Positions 44,560 to 55,680 are shown, numbered from the stretch's first letter. The stretch: DNA of 64,000 nucleotides from Parelaphostrongylus tenuis (GCA_019055375.1 JAHQIW010000876.1:1-64000), one strand, 5' to 3'. Translations and numbers: made by a program. The notes: generated by a model not told the origin, from the sequence alone.

Positions 44560-45340
44560 GAGTTTTCGTGCTTCAGTAGTGCATCTGTAGCACCTAAGCT
44601 CTCAATCAAACGAAGAAGTGAACGCTTGAATAATCAAACATTCATTGACAAGTGGAGAATGATCACAATATTGAGTCATTTAAAGCGCTTCGCACTGTTT
44701 ACGTACACGTCTCATGTCAATTTCTGGAAAGGGAGACCTTGAATACGTTAGCTAGCGATTAAGGTTACAAAAGCACGTGAGTTACATACATCTTGAGCGT
44801 TCATAACTATCGTCTCCCATGAGAATGACGATGCCTTAAAATCTGTGGGAAGTGAAACTCCTCCTACACGTGTAGAATCTTCTTTTGAGATCGCCTGAAA
44901 ATATTATGTTGGTGTGGCACTCATAAAAACCAAAACTTATTCTGTTAGAGGTTATTCTATTACAATTTAGAGGAAGAATCGGAAAGATTTTCCTCTATAA
45001 TGAGAAAAAAAAAGCTTTGAAAACGGAAAATGCCGTTTAAAATATGTAGTAAAAGGGTCTCTGCTGGCCTTACCTTGACGACGTTGAATAAGCCATTTGG
45101 TTTGACCGAGAAATTACAGGACCATCAATTTCAGAAACGTAATCACCCAACGACATATTCTTACACTGAAACAAAAAACTTTGGATGGCACTCACTTAGA
45201 CACTCAAATGGGCTCGTACGAATCACAAAGGGTTGCTTATAGACAATTTACAAGTGTTTGGCTAGTTTCCAGGTAGGAAAAAGTGTCTCCCTATAAATTT
45301 GAGAGCTATGTGAACGAGAATTTGTGGAGGAAGTATTCCT
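44560..45340. other. No recognisable feature
   Basis: AT-rich, only short frames, no repeat match noted. It includes the region just past the stop of the minus-strand gene at 45345. Confidence 0.4.
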
Positions 45341-45344
45341 TTGT

Positions 45345-47782
45345 TTAAAATTTAAAGTATTTGGGAGGGTAGACTGGCCTGAATTTATCAGGCAAAAGGA
45401 AACAGCCGAAACGTCGATTACTGGGAAATTGAACAAATTTTGTTACTCGTGTGCGGTCGCCAATAAAATAGTAAATTGAGCCAAAAGAATTCTTAAAAAC
45501 GTTAGAAACTAACGATGAAGCAAATCCATAGTTCACTGCGAGCTCAGAAGGTAATGTTACAGTTTCAAATGGTATACCCTTGAAGATGATTTCATGGCGA
45601 GCGAATGAAGATAAATCCTTCAAATCATCCTAAAAGGGATAAATTCTGAACAAAGTTCGATATAAAGGAAATAAACTATACAGATGTGCCTAACCTCCGA
45701 TAATCTGCTTCGCAAACCATTTACATCCACTGCGAAGTAAGGTTTTGGAACTAAAAATAGTACCTTTATTTCGAGTGCTTTATTGAAACCACGCTCAAAT
45801 TTCAATAGATCCTTTCATTTTTATTTGAGCCAACTTGTCATGTGATCTGTTGAGGGCTCTCGTACAGCCCGATACACGTGTTTCGTCCTTACAGACTCGT
45901 CAGTCGGGTAGAACTCGTCGTCTATCGACAGAAACACGTTTATTGCGCTGTACAAGAGCCCTTACCAGACCACATGACAAGTTGGCTCAAATAATAATGA
46001 AAGGAACTGAAATAGTCGGTATTTTTCCGTTATATCGGCCCTGTTTCAGCCCTTTGGGAAAAACGCGTTTTCTAATTTTTTTGCAGCATTTCAATAATCA
46101 TTCGATAGCTAAAACTCGAGAATTTTAATGGTGTACTTCATATTTGAAATTGTGTTTTTTTGAGCTGTAAGAGAAAAAATAAAATCATGTTTTACACTTA
46201 GGCATTCTTCGCTGGACAAAGCTTTCCTTAGATTTTCAGTAATCACTCGATAGGATAAATCCTAGAAATTTTGATGCTATACTTGATTAATATAAATGAC
46301 TTTTAATTGTTGCGCCGTACTCGCGAAAAGAATACTGAGCTCGTAAATTTGGATCACTTCCAATGACCGCATCCAGAAAAAAAGCGCTTTCAAGCTTCTT
46401 TTTAGGGTTTCAATAGCAATTTGATAGTTGATATCTCGACAATTTTGAAGGTATATTTATTTTCTGGATGGTCTTCTTAATGCGCTCTGACATTAATGAC
46501 AGTAAAAAAAGAATTATTTTTTACACTCAAGTATTTTCCCGCTGAACACAGCTTTCACTCTACAATTTTAGTTGCAGTAGAGCAACAGATTTATAGCTCA
46601 AATTTCGACAATTTGAATGGTAACTTTGTTTTCGAAAAGAAATTCTTATCATACTCTGACAGCCAAAAAAGACTGTGATTAGCAGATAGTCGATCTGGTG
46701 CAAAAAGCGCGATGGTCTGGTGCTAACGTTGCGACGTTGCGAATCCCAATTTCCTTTTGGCCGCTACAGTGCATTGAAAAGTTCTTTTTGAAAAGGAAGT
46801 TGACCTGTTAAATCTTCAGAATTTCAGCTATTTTTTGGTTACTGAAAGTCTAAGAAAAAAGCTCTGTGTGGCGAACAATGCCTGAGTGTGAAACATAACT
46901 TGTTCCTATCGTAACAGCGCAGTTAGAAGGTCATTCCTGAAATAGAATATACCATTGAATTTCTTGAGATTTGAGCTATCAATGACTACTAACTCTGAAA
47001 AGAATCGAAAAGTGCGTTTTTCACTAGGGGCAGAAACAAGGTGGAGATAACGGAAAATTACCAAATAGTCTACAGACTTAAGCATTTCGGTAAGATACTT
47101 GGTACACAAGTATATTAAATTTCGCATATAAAGCATAAATGATACTCATTCAAGAATAACTGACACTCGCATTGAATATTGGAGATTGTTAAATGTTCTT
47201 TGGTACCTCTAAGGAGAGCAGCAGCCAGCACTATACTGCAAGACCTCCAGTAGGCCTGAATATGTGACAAAAAGGACACATAAAGATATTTACTTCTATA
47301 TACCTAAGAGAATTGAGTGGTGAGCAAAAACGCGGCCTCAGGCGGGAATCGAACCCACGTTTCACCCTATCCAGGGACGCGTGCTCTACTACTACACCAC
47401 TGAGGCATGAGTGGTCGGGCAAATGTGCCTCAATGGTGTAGTGGTAGAGCACGCGTCCCCGGATAGGATGAAATGTGGGTTCGATTCCCGCCTGAGGCCG
47501 CGTTTTTGCTCACCACTCAATTCTCTTAGATATATAGAAAACAACATAACAATGCAAAATGCATTGAAATACTATTAATTTCCAAGACATTTACTTCGTC
47601 GAAAAAGGAAATTTACCAAGAAAAAAGCTAACCTGATTAACGGCTTCAGCATAACCCTCGGTCTGAAAATCAATCAATTCGAAATTGCACCTATCCCGAA
47701 GAGGCTCATTCATACTTTGCAATACAGCGTCTTCATCTGGATATGAAACCAAAGATAGGACGGCTCTCCTAGCGACCATCAT
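45345..47782 (-). CDS. Three-exon protein of unknown family
   Basis: Exons: 47782-47617, 45750-45695 and 45629-45345; phases 1 and 0 agree. Splice sites include CTTG|GTAAAT, ATTTTTAG, GGAG|GTTAGG and CCCTTTTAG. The protein starts MMVARRAVLSLVSYPDEDAV, continues RDRCNFELIDFQTEGYAEAV, then VPKPYFAVDVNGLRSRLSE, then DDLKDLSSFARHEIIFKGIP and NVFKNSFGSIYYFIGDR, and ends PVYPPKYFKF. It is about 167 residues. A TTTAG ten bases before the ATG suits trans-splicing. The third exon might be shorter: a donor-like GTATAC follows IIFKG. Intron 1 (1.9 kb) holds P and F5 repeats and a tRNA-like hairpin lies just past 47540-47285 within it. Function is unknown. Confidence 0.6.
45765..46012. repeat. P-family palindrome inside intron 1
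   Basis: CGAGTGCTTTATTGAAACCA on the left; CACGTGTTTCGTCCTTACAG and the mirrored CAGACCACATGACAAGTTGG. The right outer end is lost. Confidence 0.75.
46090..46990. repeat. F5-type repeat, several decayed units
   Basis: AATCATTCGATAGCTAAAAC, AATCACTCGATAGGATAAAT and ATTTGATAGTTGATATCTCG repeat at intervals of roughly 100-200 bp, each followed by a variant of TCGACAATTTTGATGGT. Confidence 0.6.
47285..47545. repeat. T-family palindrome with two tRNA-like halves
   Basis: Two 72-nt tRNA-like units face each other: minus at about 47333-47405 and plus at about 47428-47499. In the plus unit the acceptor ends GCCTCA/TGAGGC, a T arm GTGGG/CCCGC around TTCGATT and an anticodon stem CGTCC/GGATG pair. 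The apparent anticodon in both is GGA. The outer flanks GAGAATTGAGTGGTGAGCAA and TTGCTCACCACTCAATTCTC are perfect complements. Position 33 is C in the plus unit and U in the minus unit. I treat them as tRNA-derived repeats, not working Ser tRNAs, because the long variable arm is missing. Confidence 0.75.
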
Positions 47783-47904
47783 GTTTAAATCTAAATGACA
47801 CACTTCATTAGGTTGAAAAGTTCAAAGATATATTACTGAAGCGACTCTCATTTGACCTCGGCATAACCTAACAATGATTTCGTTCAGATTGTTCATTACG
47901 GTGG

Positions 47905-48045
47905 GGGCTGTGGCCGAGTGGTTAGGGATAGTCGACGCGGCTCGAGTCGGACTTGATCTCTCAGCCTCTCAACACTCTCCGGTAATCATGAACGATCTCA
48001 TAGCCTAGCTATCCATGAATCGCAAGGAGACGTGAGGCGGTGAAG
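47905..48045 (+). repeat. S-beta SINE head fragment
   Basis: GGCTGTGGCCGAGTGGTTAG and CAACACTCTCCGGTAATCAT match the S-beta head and first body part. Confidence 0.6.
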
Positions 48046-48059
48046 TAAAGTGTCCAATT

Positions 48060-48838
48060 GACGAGTTTGGGTTCTTTTCTGTTAGACGGCAACAAATGAA
48101 GAAACGATCCCTTTCGCTGGACAAGAACTTTCGTAAAAGTGTTAGTAGTCATTCGAAAGCTTAAATCCCTGGCTCCTGCTCTAAGCAGCCGCTTTTTGGA
48201 GAAGCTTTTTTGAACGCTGTAGCATTCAAAATAAAATTATGTTTTACACCGGCCGCGCGTTTCACTATTACTCCGCCGGAAGCCAAAAAAAGCATGTGAA
48301 CGTGTTGAGGAAATCTTGCAGTATCAAAGTCATACGTGTTGCTTGAAACTTCTCAAAGCGGAGAGAAAACTTTGAATTAAATAAGAAAAATTGCAGTTCA
48401 CATGCGTAACAGGTCGACGCGACCGATCGCGAGCATCCTCCCACTCCCTCCACCCTGTGTCTACGCCCCGCCCACCCACTTAGTTGAAAAATAATACTTG
48501 CGTATGTGAAACTCAATCTTATTTTCCCTGCCACACCGCAACGAAACGATATTAGGAGAAAATAAGCAAAGTGTCGGAATCATCGAGATTTATGCTATCG
48601 AATGGTTTTCACAAGTTCAGGAAAAAGCTCTGTACTGCAAGAAATATGTGCGTGTGGTACACAGATGTTTCCTTTTTGCTATAGCGTTATAGAAAAGACT
48701 TTTTCAAAAAAACAGCCATGTAGTGCAGTAGCCAGAGATTTAAGTTTTCGATAATTACTGGAAGGGCAATGAAAAAACTTTATCCAGTGAAAGATATCGT
48801 CTTTTCATTTGTCGTCAGATAACAGAAAACAACCCGAG
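48060..48838. mobile_element. F4 foldback element
   Basis: The left TTTCTGTTAGACGGCAACAA is mirrored by TTGTCGTCAGATAACAGAAA on the right. Both arms have the ATTCGAAAGCTTAAATC-type motif. The GC-rich centre (CCCTCCACCCTGTGTC) matches the F4 copies at 29345 and 54550. Confidence 0.75.
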
Positions 48839-48984
48839 TTTGTTGTTCTAACCCCTGTTCGGCTAACTTTTCGACTTCTTTGTCGGAGAAGAAGGGAAGA
48901 AGAAGACGTAGGAGCCGTCTACTGACGTGGGCAACGACGTCGAAGCGTTAGTCAGATGGAGGACAGACAAGAACATCATGGGAT

Positions 48985-49290
48985 GTGCAGCAGCGCAGTG
49001 GTCAGTGATGCAGTGAATCGGGAAAGTGGAGGTGATAAGCAAAGCGCTGGTTCATCTCCACACGATACCTTCGCAATCAATCTGCTGAACGCCTTAGCTC
49101 GACTTTCTCTAGATTGCAGGTAGAACCGTCTTGACGAGTATTTCATGACATCCAAAAAGAAGACGAAATCCTCAAGCAACAGCCGAAGAGACAGTTGAAG
49201 TGCTCGGAAACCTTTGTGACGGACGAATAAGCGAAAAAGAATTGTATAGCAGAAATTCTGGGATCCGCTATCGATGACGTGATAACGGGT
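48985..49290 (+). repeat. tRNA-derived SINE with S-beta-like body
   Basis: The head CAGCAGCGCAGTGGTCAGTG is followed by GCGCTGGTTCATCTCC; the body TGACATCCAAAAAGAAGACG and the tail TTCTGGGATCCGC resemble S-beta. It may be a chimera of the two SINE types. Confidence 0.5.
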
Positions 49291-49479
49291 GGTGTGAAGC
49301 AAATGAACAGGAGAAGCAACATTGTGTAATTCACGATCTTCCTTCTGTCGAGGTTCTCGTAATCCAATATATTCAAACGGTTGACGTTTCGTCGGCTTTG
49401 CCTGATTTCCTGCTGATGTAATGAATATACTTGACTGAAATCATTTTATTTGACGACTATTGCGGTGTTATGATGTTTC

Positions 49480-49635
49480 ATAAACCCAATGATGTAGAGC
49501 GGTGTGCAAAAACGTTTGTGTCAGCCGGGATTCGAACTCAGATCTTACTCTGATCTTTGTTCTTGATCACATCTGGGTTCGAATCGCGGCTGACGCAAAC
49601 GTTTTTGCACATCACTCTACATCATTGGGTTTATA
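49480..49635. repeat. T-family palindrome (hairpin of about 70-bp arms)
   Basis: AACCCAATGATGTAGAGCGG and CACTCTACATCATTGGGTTT are nearly exact complements, as are CGTTTGTGTCAGCCGGGATT and CGCGGCTGACGCAAACGTTT. Only the box-B part of the tRNA remains. Confidence 0.8.
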
Positions 49636-49779
49636 CTTGACTGACTAAATTGAGAGCAACCTGATCTTTCTAGGCTCTGAAGAAGGCAAAATTGCCGAAA
49701 CGTTAGCCGTTTGAAAAAAATGTTTCACAATGGACTCGTGCTGAGTTTACAAAAAATTGTGAGTCATGGAGAACGCCGA

Positions 49780-50420
49780 GGTTAGATCTTTGAGGACTAT
49801 GAGGGTCATTTTTGTCCCTCAACTTTTCAAAACATCTTTCGGTGGGCAAACTTCTCAAGTAGAATTCTAACAGTTATTGGAGAGCTTAACTCTCGGCGAT
49901 TTTTATACCGTAGATTGGCCTTTAAAAAGCCATTTAGTGCTTTGTAGCAGCAAAAATAGAATTTGTTTCGCGCTCAGAGTGCTTCGTTTGCAAGGCTAGA
50001 CTCTGTGGATGGTTTTTCACTAGATTATGTTGTTACTCATTCTATAGCACAAATATCGGTGATTTCGAAGTTGAAATCCTTTCTTTTTCCTTCTTTTTTT
50101 TTGGAATTATTTTGGATGTTTATTGCGAGGTTTTGAAACAGTCGATCTTGTGGGTCAATTTTGCTATGCCATCACCACATACGCCTCCCTCCTTGGTACG
50201 ATGCAGGGCTTAATGTGGGGCGAGGGTCACTGACGAGGAGGCCGAAACCTCCGAAACACGGTGTATGGCCCTGGCGTACCAACCTCGTTTAGGCTCTAGA
50301 CATTCTTTTTTTGGAAGTTAAAATTGCTTTTCAAGGAGGTCTTCATGGTGCGGAACAGGAGCAAAATGAAAATTACGCTTCACATTCGAAGTTCTCTTCG
50401 CATATAAGAGTAACTAATAT
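49780..50420. repeat. F5 repeat with an F7 insertion
   Basis: GACTATGAGGGTCATTTTTG, TTAACTCTCGGCGATTTTTA and the F5 motifs match 13090-13560. An F7 core (GCAGGGCTTAATGTGGGGCG) lies at about 50105-50320. Confidence 0.6.
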
Positions 50421-50643
50421 ACGAAATTGATTTTTGGGTAGGGAAATCACATAGTATCAGAGTAATAAAAAGAAGCTAGAGTTTGTTCTTAAAACAAAGG
50501 AAAAAGCCCTTATTAGAAACGAAAATCACACGCAGTTTGCTAAAATCGATGAACTGCCGTCCGCAAAGAGTCATACCCGGTCTTGGGAACACCGTGTAGG
50601 CTGAACAATCCAGACAAATACATCGCCTAAATAATCTTCTCGG

Positions 50644-50844
50644 ATTCGTGGACCCTCGGCCTCGGCATCTCTAACTGGTAACTCAGGACGGTCTGCCCCA
50701 CCTCCACTGAATCTCTAACCCTCAGCGTGCCACTGTTGGACGGAGCACGCTGGGGTTCGAGATGGAGTGGAGGTGGGGCAGACCGTCTGGAGTTACCAGT
50801 TAGAGACGCCGAGGCTAAGGGTCCACGGTCCCGAAAGGGTCAGA
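50644..50844. mobile_element. F3 hairpin element, near complete
   Basis: CTAACTGGTAACTCAGGACG with GTCTGCCCCACCTCCACT is mirrored by AGTGGAGGTGGGGCAGACCG and TCTGGAGTTACCAGTTAGAG. The right end is CCACGGTCCCGAAAGGGT. The loop is about 15 bases around ACTGTTGGACGGA. Confidence 0.85.
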
Positions 50845-51099
50845 GAATTTCTCTCATCACTTACGTCTGGCACAATCGTATGCTGTAGAGACATTCTTGT
50901 TCATAAGATAATTTGTCTTTGTTCCATTTTTGTGCCGGAATGTGACGACGATCTTCTCAACTGTTCGTCCATCCTGTTTCAAACGGCTCCGGATATCATC
51001 GAACAACTCGCTGCTTAGTTCGAATCGTGGTGTTGACACCAGAGCTGGAACCTCTTCAACTTTTCACAATGACAGCATTTAGAAGATTCAATATAAAAG

Positions 51100-51385
51100 G
51101 ATAAAGGAATAAGTTCTCGGGGTTGATCAATCCATGAGGGATTCGCACGCATTCTACTCCATTCCTAACATCGTTAGCGGCTAATAAATGGATATCTGGC
51201 ATTTGCAATGACTGGCGCTGGGCCTACCAGTGTGTCAAGACAGTGCTGTTATCCCCTCAGACAAGTCCGGTACCAATTCACACAGCTCGAAGAGATGGAA
51301 GGCTTGGTGAGCCTTAGCGCGGGATCGAAACCCCGCCCTCTTGTGTGTCACAGAGCACCTCAACCACTAGGCCAGACGTTCTCAT
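51100..51385 (-). repeat. S-alpha SINE
   Basis: The tail GTTCTCGGGGTTGATCAATC is at the left; the head complement (CAACCACTAGGCCAGACG) is at the right. Confidence 0.65.
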
Positions 51386-51530
51386 GGACTTTATGCCACT
51401 TCAAAGATACCTGTTTTATTAGCAGTCGCTACAGCACGACACTGAGCCCTCCCTAACGTAGTTGGTAGTGTTCGGAACATTTCCTGAAATCAAATAGCAT
51501 TAGAATATACTATTTATCGTATGGATTGGA

Positions 51531-51669
51531 ATGATGGGACGACTACTAAGCGATGTCCAGGGTCTATTCGAATGGAACAAAGTAAGATGTAACAGCATAT
51601 ACCGAATTTCACATCTATTTTGCTTATTTTTTTTATTAGAACTTTGTGATTGCGGTGGAACCGAGACGA
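51531..51669 (+). CDS. Candidate 5' exons of a plus-strand gene
   Basis: Exon 51531-51581 (MMGRLLSDVQGLFEWNK) meets a good donor, AAA|GTAAGA. After a 58-bp intron ending TTTTTTTTATTAG, exon 51640-51669 reads NFVIAVEPRR and meets GTAAAA, phase 0. An overlapping frame (MDWNDGTTTKRC joined to LCDCGGTETSKT) is also open, so the frame is not certain. Phase 0 would fit the exon at 63324, which makes a shared gene possible across 11 kb of repeats. Confidence 0.38.
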
Positions 51670-51696
51670 GTAAAACAATTTCCTATGCAGTAGCGA

Positions 51697-52040
51697 TTAA
51701 CCCTTTCGGGAACGTAAACTCACCTCTGCATTTCCTAACCCAGCGTGGCAACGCTGGACGATCTGCTCCACCTCCTCTGCATCTCTAACGGCCAGCGTGG
51801 CAGCGCGTTAACTGCTTTATTGTATTATTTCCAATGCATTACTACTGTTATTTTCCTGCTTACAACAACATAATACCGAAAATAGCAACAATTTTACAAA
51901 GGAAATAATACAATAATACATTCAATGCGTTCCACGCCGGGGGCTAGAGATGCCAGGAGGTGGGGCAGACCGTCAGCGTTGCCACGCCGGGGGTCAGAGA
52001 TGCAGAGGAGATGGGCTCCCGGTTCCGAGTGGCCTAACTA
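51697..52040. repeat. F3 copies around an inserted AT-rich hairpin
   Basis: AACCCTTTCGGGAACGTAAA begins the left F3 part; GAGGTGGGGCAGACCGTC and GATGCAGAGGAGATGGGC form the right part. Between them, TTGTATTATTTCC and GGAAATAATACAA form a small inverted pair of about 115 bp. Confidence 0.6.
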
Positions 52041-52124
52041 CTAAATCTACTGCCATATCTAGACAGTAAACATAAGATGACAAGGAAACATTAACCAGGG
52101 AGGAGAAGGAGAAAGGATGGGGAG

Positions 52125-52335
52125 GGGGCGCCTTGGCCGAATGGTTGTGGTGCTCGTCGTGGCGCGCGGGCATAACGCTGCTCCGCCTCCAGTCTCTCCG
52201 GCAATCAACAACGAACACCCCATGGAACGCCACAGCCAGGCTATCCTCGAGATTGCAAGAAGCCGTGCTCAACCAGTATTCGATGACGTGCAAGAAGAAG
52301 ACAAAAAAATGAACTGAATGTGAGGTACACGGATC
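52125..52335 (+). repeat. S-beta SINE
   Basis: GCCTTGGCCGAATGGTTGTG, GGCTATCCTCGAGATTGCAA and ACCAGTATTCGATGACGTGC appear in the expected order. Confidence 0.7.
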
Positions 52336-52484
52336 AGCAGGGTCAAAAAGAACACTATCAAGACGGACCGATGAAATGCCAAACTGCTCTAACCAACTGA
52401 CTCGACCTACTGTCTCTTTCTAAATTCAAGGAGGGCTAAATATCCCTCTAATACTCCGCTTGGCCCCTATCATAGTCTGTTTAG

Positions 52485-52735
52485 CTGCGCAGGTCCCAGT
52501 ACTTCTAGCATTCAATTTGTTTCGTCGCGTTCATCGCTTAACTGAGGATTTCATCTTCTGCACGAACGTCGTGGAATACTGATTGAGCATATCTTCTTGC
52601 AATCTTGAGGATAGCCAGGATGGGGCGTTCGTTATTGATTGCCGCGGAGTGCTCACGGTGAGAGGTCGACCCCTTATTGATTGCCGCGAGTGCTGACGGT
52701 CAGGAGTTGGCCCGCGCCTAGTCGCATCCCCCCGA
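52485..52735 (-). repeat. S-beta SINE with a duplicated piece
   Basis: GTCCCAGTACTTCTAGCATT, CAATCTTGAGGATAGCCAGG and a tandem copy of TATTGATTGCCGCG-AGTGCT. With the plus copy at 52125 it forms an inverted pair. Confidence 0.65.
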
Positions 52736-52837
52736 CTGTCTATAGATATGCATAAGCGATAGATACAAAGAAGTGATTATATATAAATAAACAAATTAAA
52801 ATGGTTTATATTCAACCGCTTTTTTGCGGTGGTATGA

Positions 52838-53175
52838 TGTAATGAATATATAAACCCAGTGTTATAGAGTGATGTGCAAAACTTTAGCGCCAGGCGAGAC
52901 TAGAACCCGCACCTCACTTATTCTGGGAATGCGTGCTCTATCCGTTACACTACTGACGACGATTTTGCCACATCCCTCTTCTACGCTAAAGCCGCACCCG
53001 ATCTGTAAATCTCTAGAGCGACACGATCAGTGCTCTTTAGCGTAGAAAGCGCGATGTGCAAAATGGGTGCCAATAGTGTAACGGGTAGAGCATGCTTTAC
53101 CGGAAAAAGTGAGATGCGTGTTCTAGTCCCACCTGGCGCTAAAGTTTTGCACATCACTCTGTAACACTGGGTTAT
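52838..53175. mobile_element. T-family palindrome with spacer
   Basis: The ends ATAGAGTGATGTGCAAAACT and AGTTTTGCACATCACTCTGT mirror each other, as do the tRNA-like halves (GCCAGGCGAGACTAGAACCC and GTTCTAGTCCCACCTGGCGC). A 120-bp spacer with a second inverted pair (CTCTTCTACGCTAAAG and CTTTAGCGTAGAAAG) separates them. Confidence 0.8.
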
Positions 53176-53274
53176 AAATAAACAGATGATTTATTGGCTA
53201 TATAGGTCTAGGAACATACAAAAAAGGGATATAGAAATGACAAGAATGCAGCAATCTCTATAGACGTAGCCCTT

Positions 53275-53425
53275 TAAGGACCAAACGGTACGTTTCGTAC
53301 CGTGCTGCGAGACGTCAAATCTCGACTACTGTAATGGCAACGCCCCGTCTCGTGAGAAAGCGACGGAGCGATGCCGCGTGCTCGTCAGCGCTGGTCCTCA
53401 TAGGGATAGACACTGGGGGCTGAAC
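53275..53425. repeat. Hairpin element resembling F3 ends
   Basis: CCCTTTAAGGACCAAACGGT on the left and GCGCTGGTCCTCATAGGG on the right are inverted. Inner ACGGTACGTTTCGTACCGT is itself a hairpin. It differs internally from F3. Confidence 0.55.
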
Positions 53426-53534
53426 TAGGTAGGTATACCTAACTAGTAGTAACTCAACCTGCTGAGCTGTCTAGACTATGAATATAGAATAACAGGCGAA
53501 AATAAATAGATAAATAATACATGTACACAATGAG

Positions 53535-53765
53535 GATGAGTGACGTGCAAAACTTTGACGTCAGGTGGGAACGAAACCGTATTTTACCCTTTCTGCTTCC
53601 GGCTGCTTGCTGACAGATTGATGCGTTGTAGCGTGGAAAAGGTGGTGGCAAAACAGGCATCAGTAGCGCAGTTGGTTAAGCACGCACCGCTCCTGGAAAG
53701 GACGAAGTGCGGGTTCGAGTCCCGCGTGACGTGAAAGTTTTGCACATGACTCAAGATCATTGGGT
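53535..53765. repeat. T-family element with one good tRNA-like half
   Basis: The plus half has GTAGCGCAGTTGGTTAAGCA (box A) and GCGGGTTCGAGTCCCGC, a full T arm. The left half is degraded. The flanks AGTGACGTGCAAAACTTTGA and AAAGTTTTGCACATGACTCA are inverted. Confidence 0.65.
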
Positions 53766-53840
53766 ATACTTGTGACATCATAAAACAGCTAAATAAAGGG
53801 TTGAATAAGAAGAATGCTGTTTGATTATAGTTGAATTGAT

Positions 53841-53935
53841 TAACCCTTACGGGACCGTGGACCCACGACCTCTGCGTCTCTAACCATCGACGCGTTGCGT
53901 CTGACAATGGCATCTAATGGCGTCTGCCATCTATT
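53841..53935. repeat. F3 left arm
   Basis: AACCCTTACGGGACCGTGGA with CTCTGCGTCTCTAACCATCG; the right arm is absent and AT-rich sequence follows to about 54110. Confidence 0.65.
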
Positions 53936-54235
53936 ACAAAATAAAAACGTCAGAATAGTGATAATATCAATAATATTAGTCTTTAGAGTGCAATAATAAA
54001 TATAGTGCATTATATAATATTAACTATTCTAATAATAGATAACTGCACGGATAGACCAAAAGAGATTAACTATATTATTTTACACTTCAATATTTATTGC
54101 TGATAGGAGACCGAGCCAGCGCAGCGATCGTCAAATCGCTTTCTAATGCTCTTCATCATTAACCACTGCGTCACCTCACCCCCATGCAATCAAGTTCGAT
54201 GCATGATAACAATACTATCTTAACACCAACGACAA

Positions 54236-54525
54236 AAAAAGCTTTCGGCATTGGTCAATCCCTGAGGGATGCGCCATGTATTTGTCTTCAATTTTACTTC
54301 GTTTGAGGTGATTTATTCATACTTGGCCTTTACAACGACTCGCGGTGGCCTCCCGCTGAACCGAGTCAGTGCTGCTTATCCTCCCAGACAAGTCTGAGAC
54401 CTGCCTGGTATCAATTTACCGACCCCGGAGGGACGGATGGCTTGGTGAGCCATGAGCGCGAGATCGAACCACTGACCTTGTGTGCGACGCAGGGCACCTC
54501 TAACCACTGCGCCATATGCGCTCTT
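54236..54525 (-). repeat. S-alpha SINE, best single copy
   Basis: The full order is tail (CTGAGGGATGCGCCATGTAT), body (GACTCGCGGTGGCCTCCCGC), TAAGCAGCACTGACTCGG complement, then head. In reverse complement the head is ATGGCGCAGTGGTTAGAGG (box A) and CAGTGGTTCGATCTCGC (box B). Confidence 0.8.
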
Positions 54526-54549
54526 CTCAACACCAAAGACAGCAAAGAT

Positions 54550-55680
54550 ACAAAGAGCGGATGAGAGGACAATTGAAAACCCATCTCATTTTCTGGAGAA
54601 AAACTTTTCATAGGAGTATTAGTAACCATTCGAAAGCTGAGACTTCAGGCTACAGGGCCACGTCGACGATTATTGGAAGCAGGCTTTTATAACCTTGTAG
54701 CATCCAAATCAGAAATTACGTTCCACACTCGCCTTTTGCCCTCATTTTCACCACGCGTACACGTCACCGGAAGATGAAAAGCATATCAATGTATAGAGAA
54801 ATCTTCATAGTACCTTAGTCAGTCGTTTTATCTCGAGTTTCTGTCGAAGTGGAGGAGAAATTCCCAATTAAATTAGGAAATATTGATCGTTCCGCCGCCT
54901 CGCCCCACCCTCTGCCACGCCCCTTGCCGTGGCCCTCGCCTTGTCGATTAAGCCCGTAAACAAGGTTGCGGAGAAATGTAGAACTTCACCTTATTTTCTC
55001 TGGCTAAAGCGTATTTCCCGAAAATGAGCACATCGCTAGAATCAGAAAAAATTGCGCTATCGGATGATTACGAGTAGTCAAAGAAAGAGCTTTGCCCGGC
55101 GAGGCTCGAAGCAAAAATCAATAGATCACAGGGAAGATCAAGAGATTAGAAGAGCTTTTCGGAAAGCGGAGGCACATTTTTGAATTATTTGAAGCTTGTG
55201 ATCTACTTTGAGCACTAGCACTCTAACGAACGAGCTTTGTCCAGCGAGATATGAGAGAGATAAGAGGAAAAAAACGTTGTAGCGTAAAAGAGTGCTCGTG
55301 CGAAACGAGCGTCGGTGGTGAAGCGGTTTAGCTAGCACATGCTCCCGGAAAGAGTACAGTTGTGGGTTCGAATCCCGGCTGACGCAAACGTTTTTGCACA
55401 CCACTCTACATCATCACTGGGTTTATTGAACATCATAGCACCGCAATTGGCGGTGAACTAAAGATGATTTCCGATGGATAAGAGGATAAAACACGTGGTT
55501 TTATAAGCAAAGATTTTATTTCGATTATCACAGCTTTATAAAGGGGTGTGTTGAGAAACCGACGGCGTGGGGGTGTAGCCTCAAGTCTCAGCTCTCGAAT
55601 CGTCACAAGCACTCTTCGAAAAAAGTTCTTCTCCAGCGAATGAGATCGGTTTTTCCATTGCCCACCCTCCCCTTCCTAAA
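54550..55680. mobile_element. F4 foldback element
   Basis: AACCCATCTCATTTTCTGGA with AACCATTCGAAAGCTGAGAC on the left; CTCTCGAATCGTCACAAGCA and CAGCGAATGAGATCGGTTTT on the right. The GC-rich interior (CCGCCGCCTCGCCCCACCC) is shared with other F4 copies. A T-family unit is inserted at 55305. Confidence 0.7.
55305..55430 (+). repeat. T-family tRNA-like unit inside F4
   Basis: The acceptor arm GCGTCGG/CTGACGC pairs throughout with one G-T; TGCTC/GAGTA closes a seven-base loop CCGGAAA with apparent anticodon GGA; the T arm GTGGG/CCCGG around TTCGAAT is nearly perfect. The tail AACGTTTTTGCACACCACTC continues as in the hairpin at 49480. Confidence 0.65.

Noticed and set aside
47428..47499. Functional tRNA gene
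   Set aside because: Cloverleaf pairing is good, but the GGA anticodon would need a Ser long arm, position 33 is C, and the unit is half of a repeat palindrome found elsewhere.
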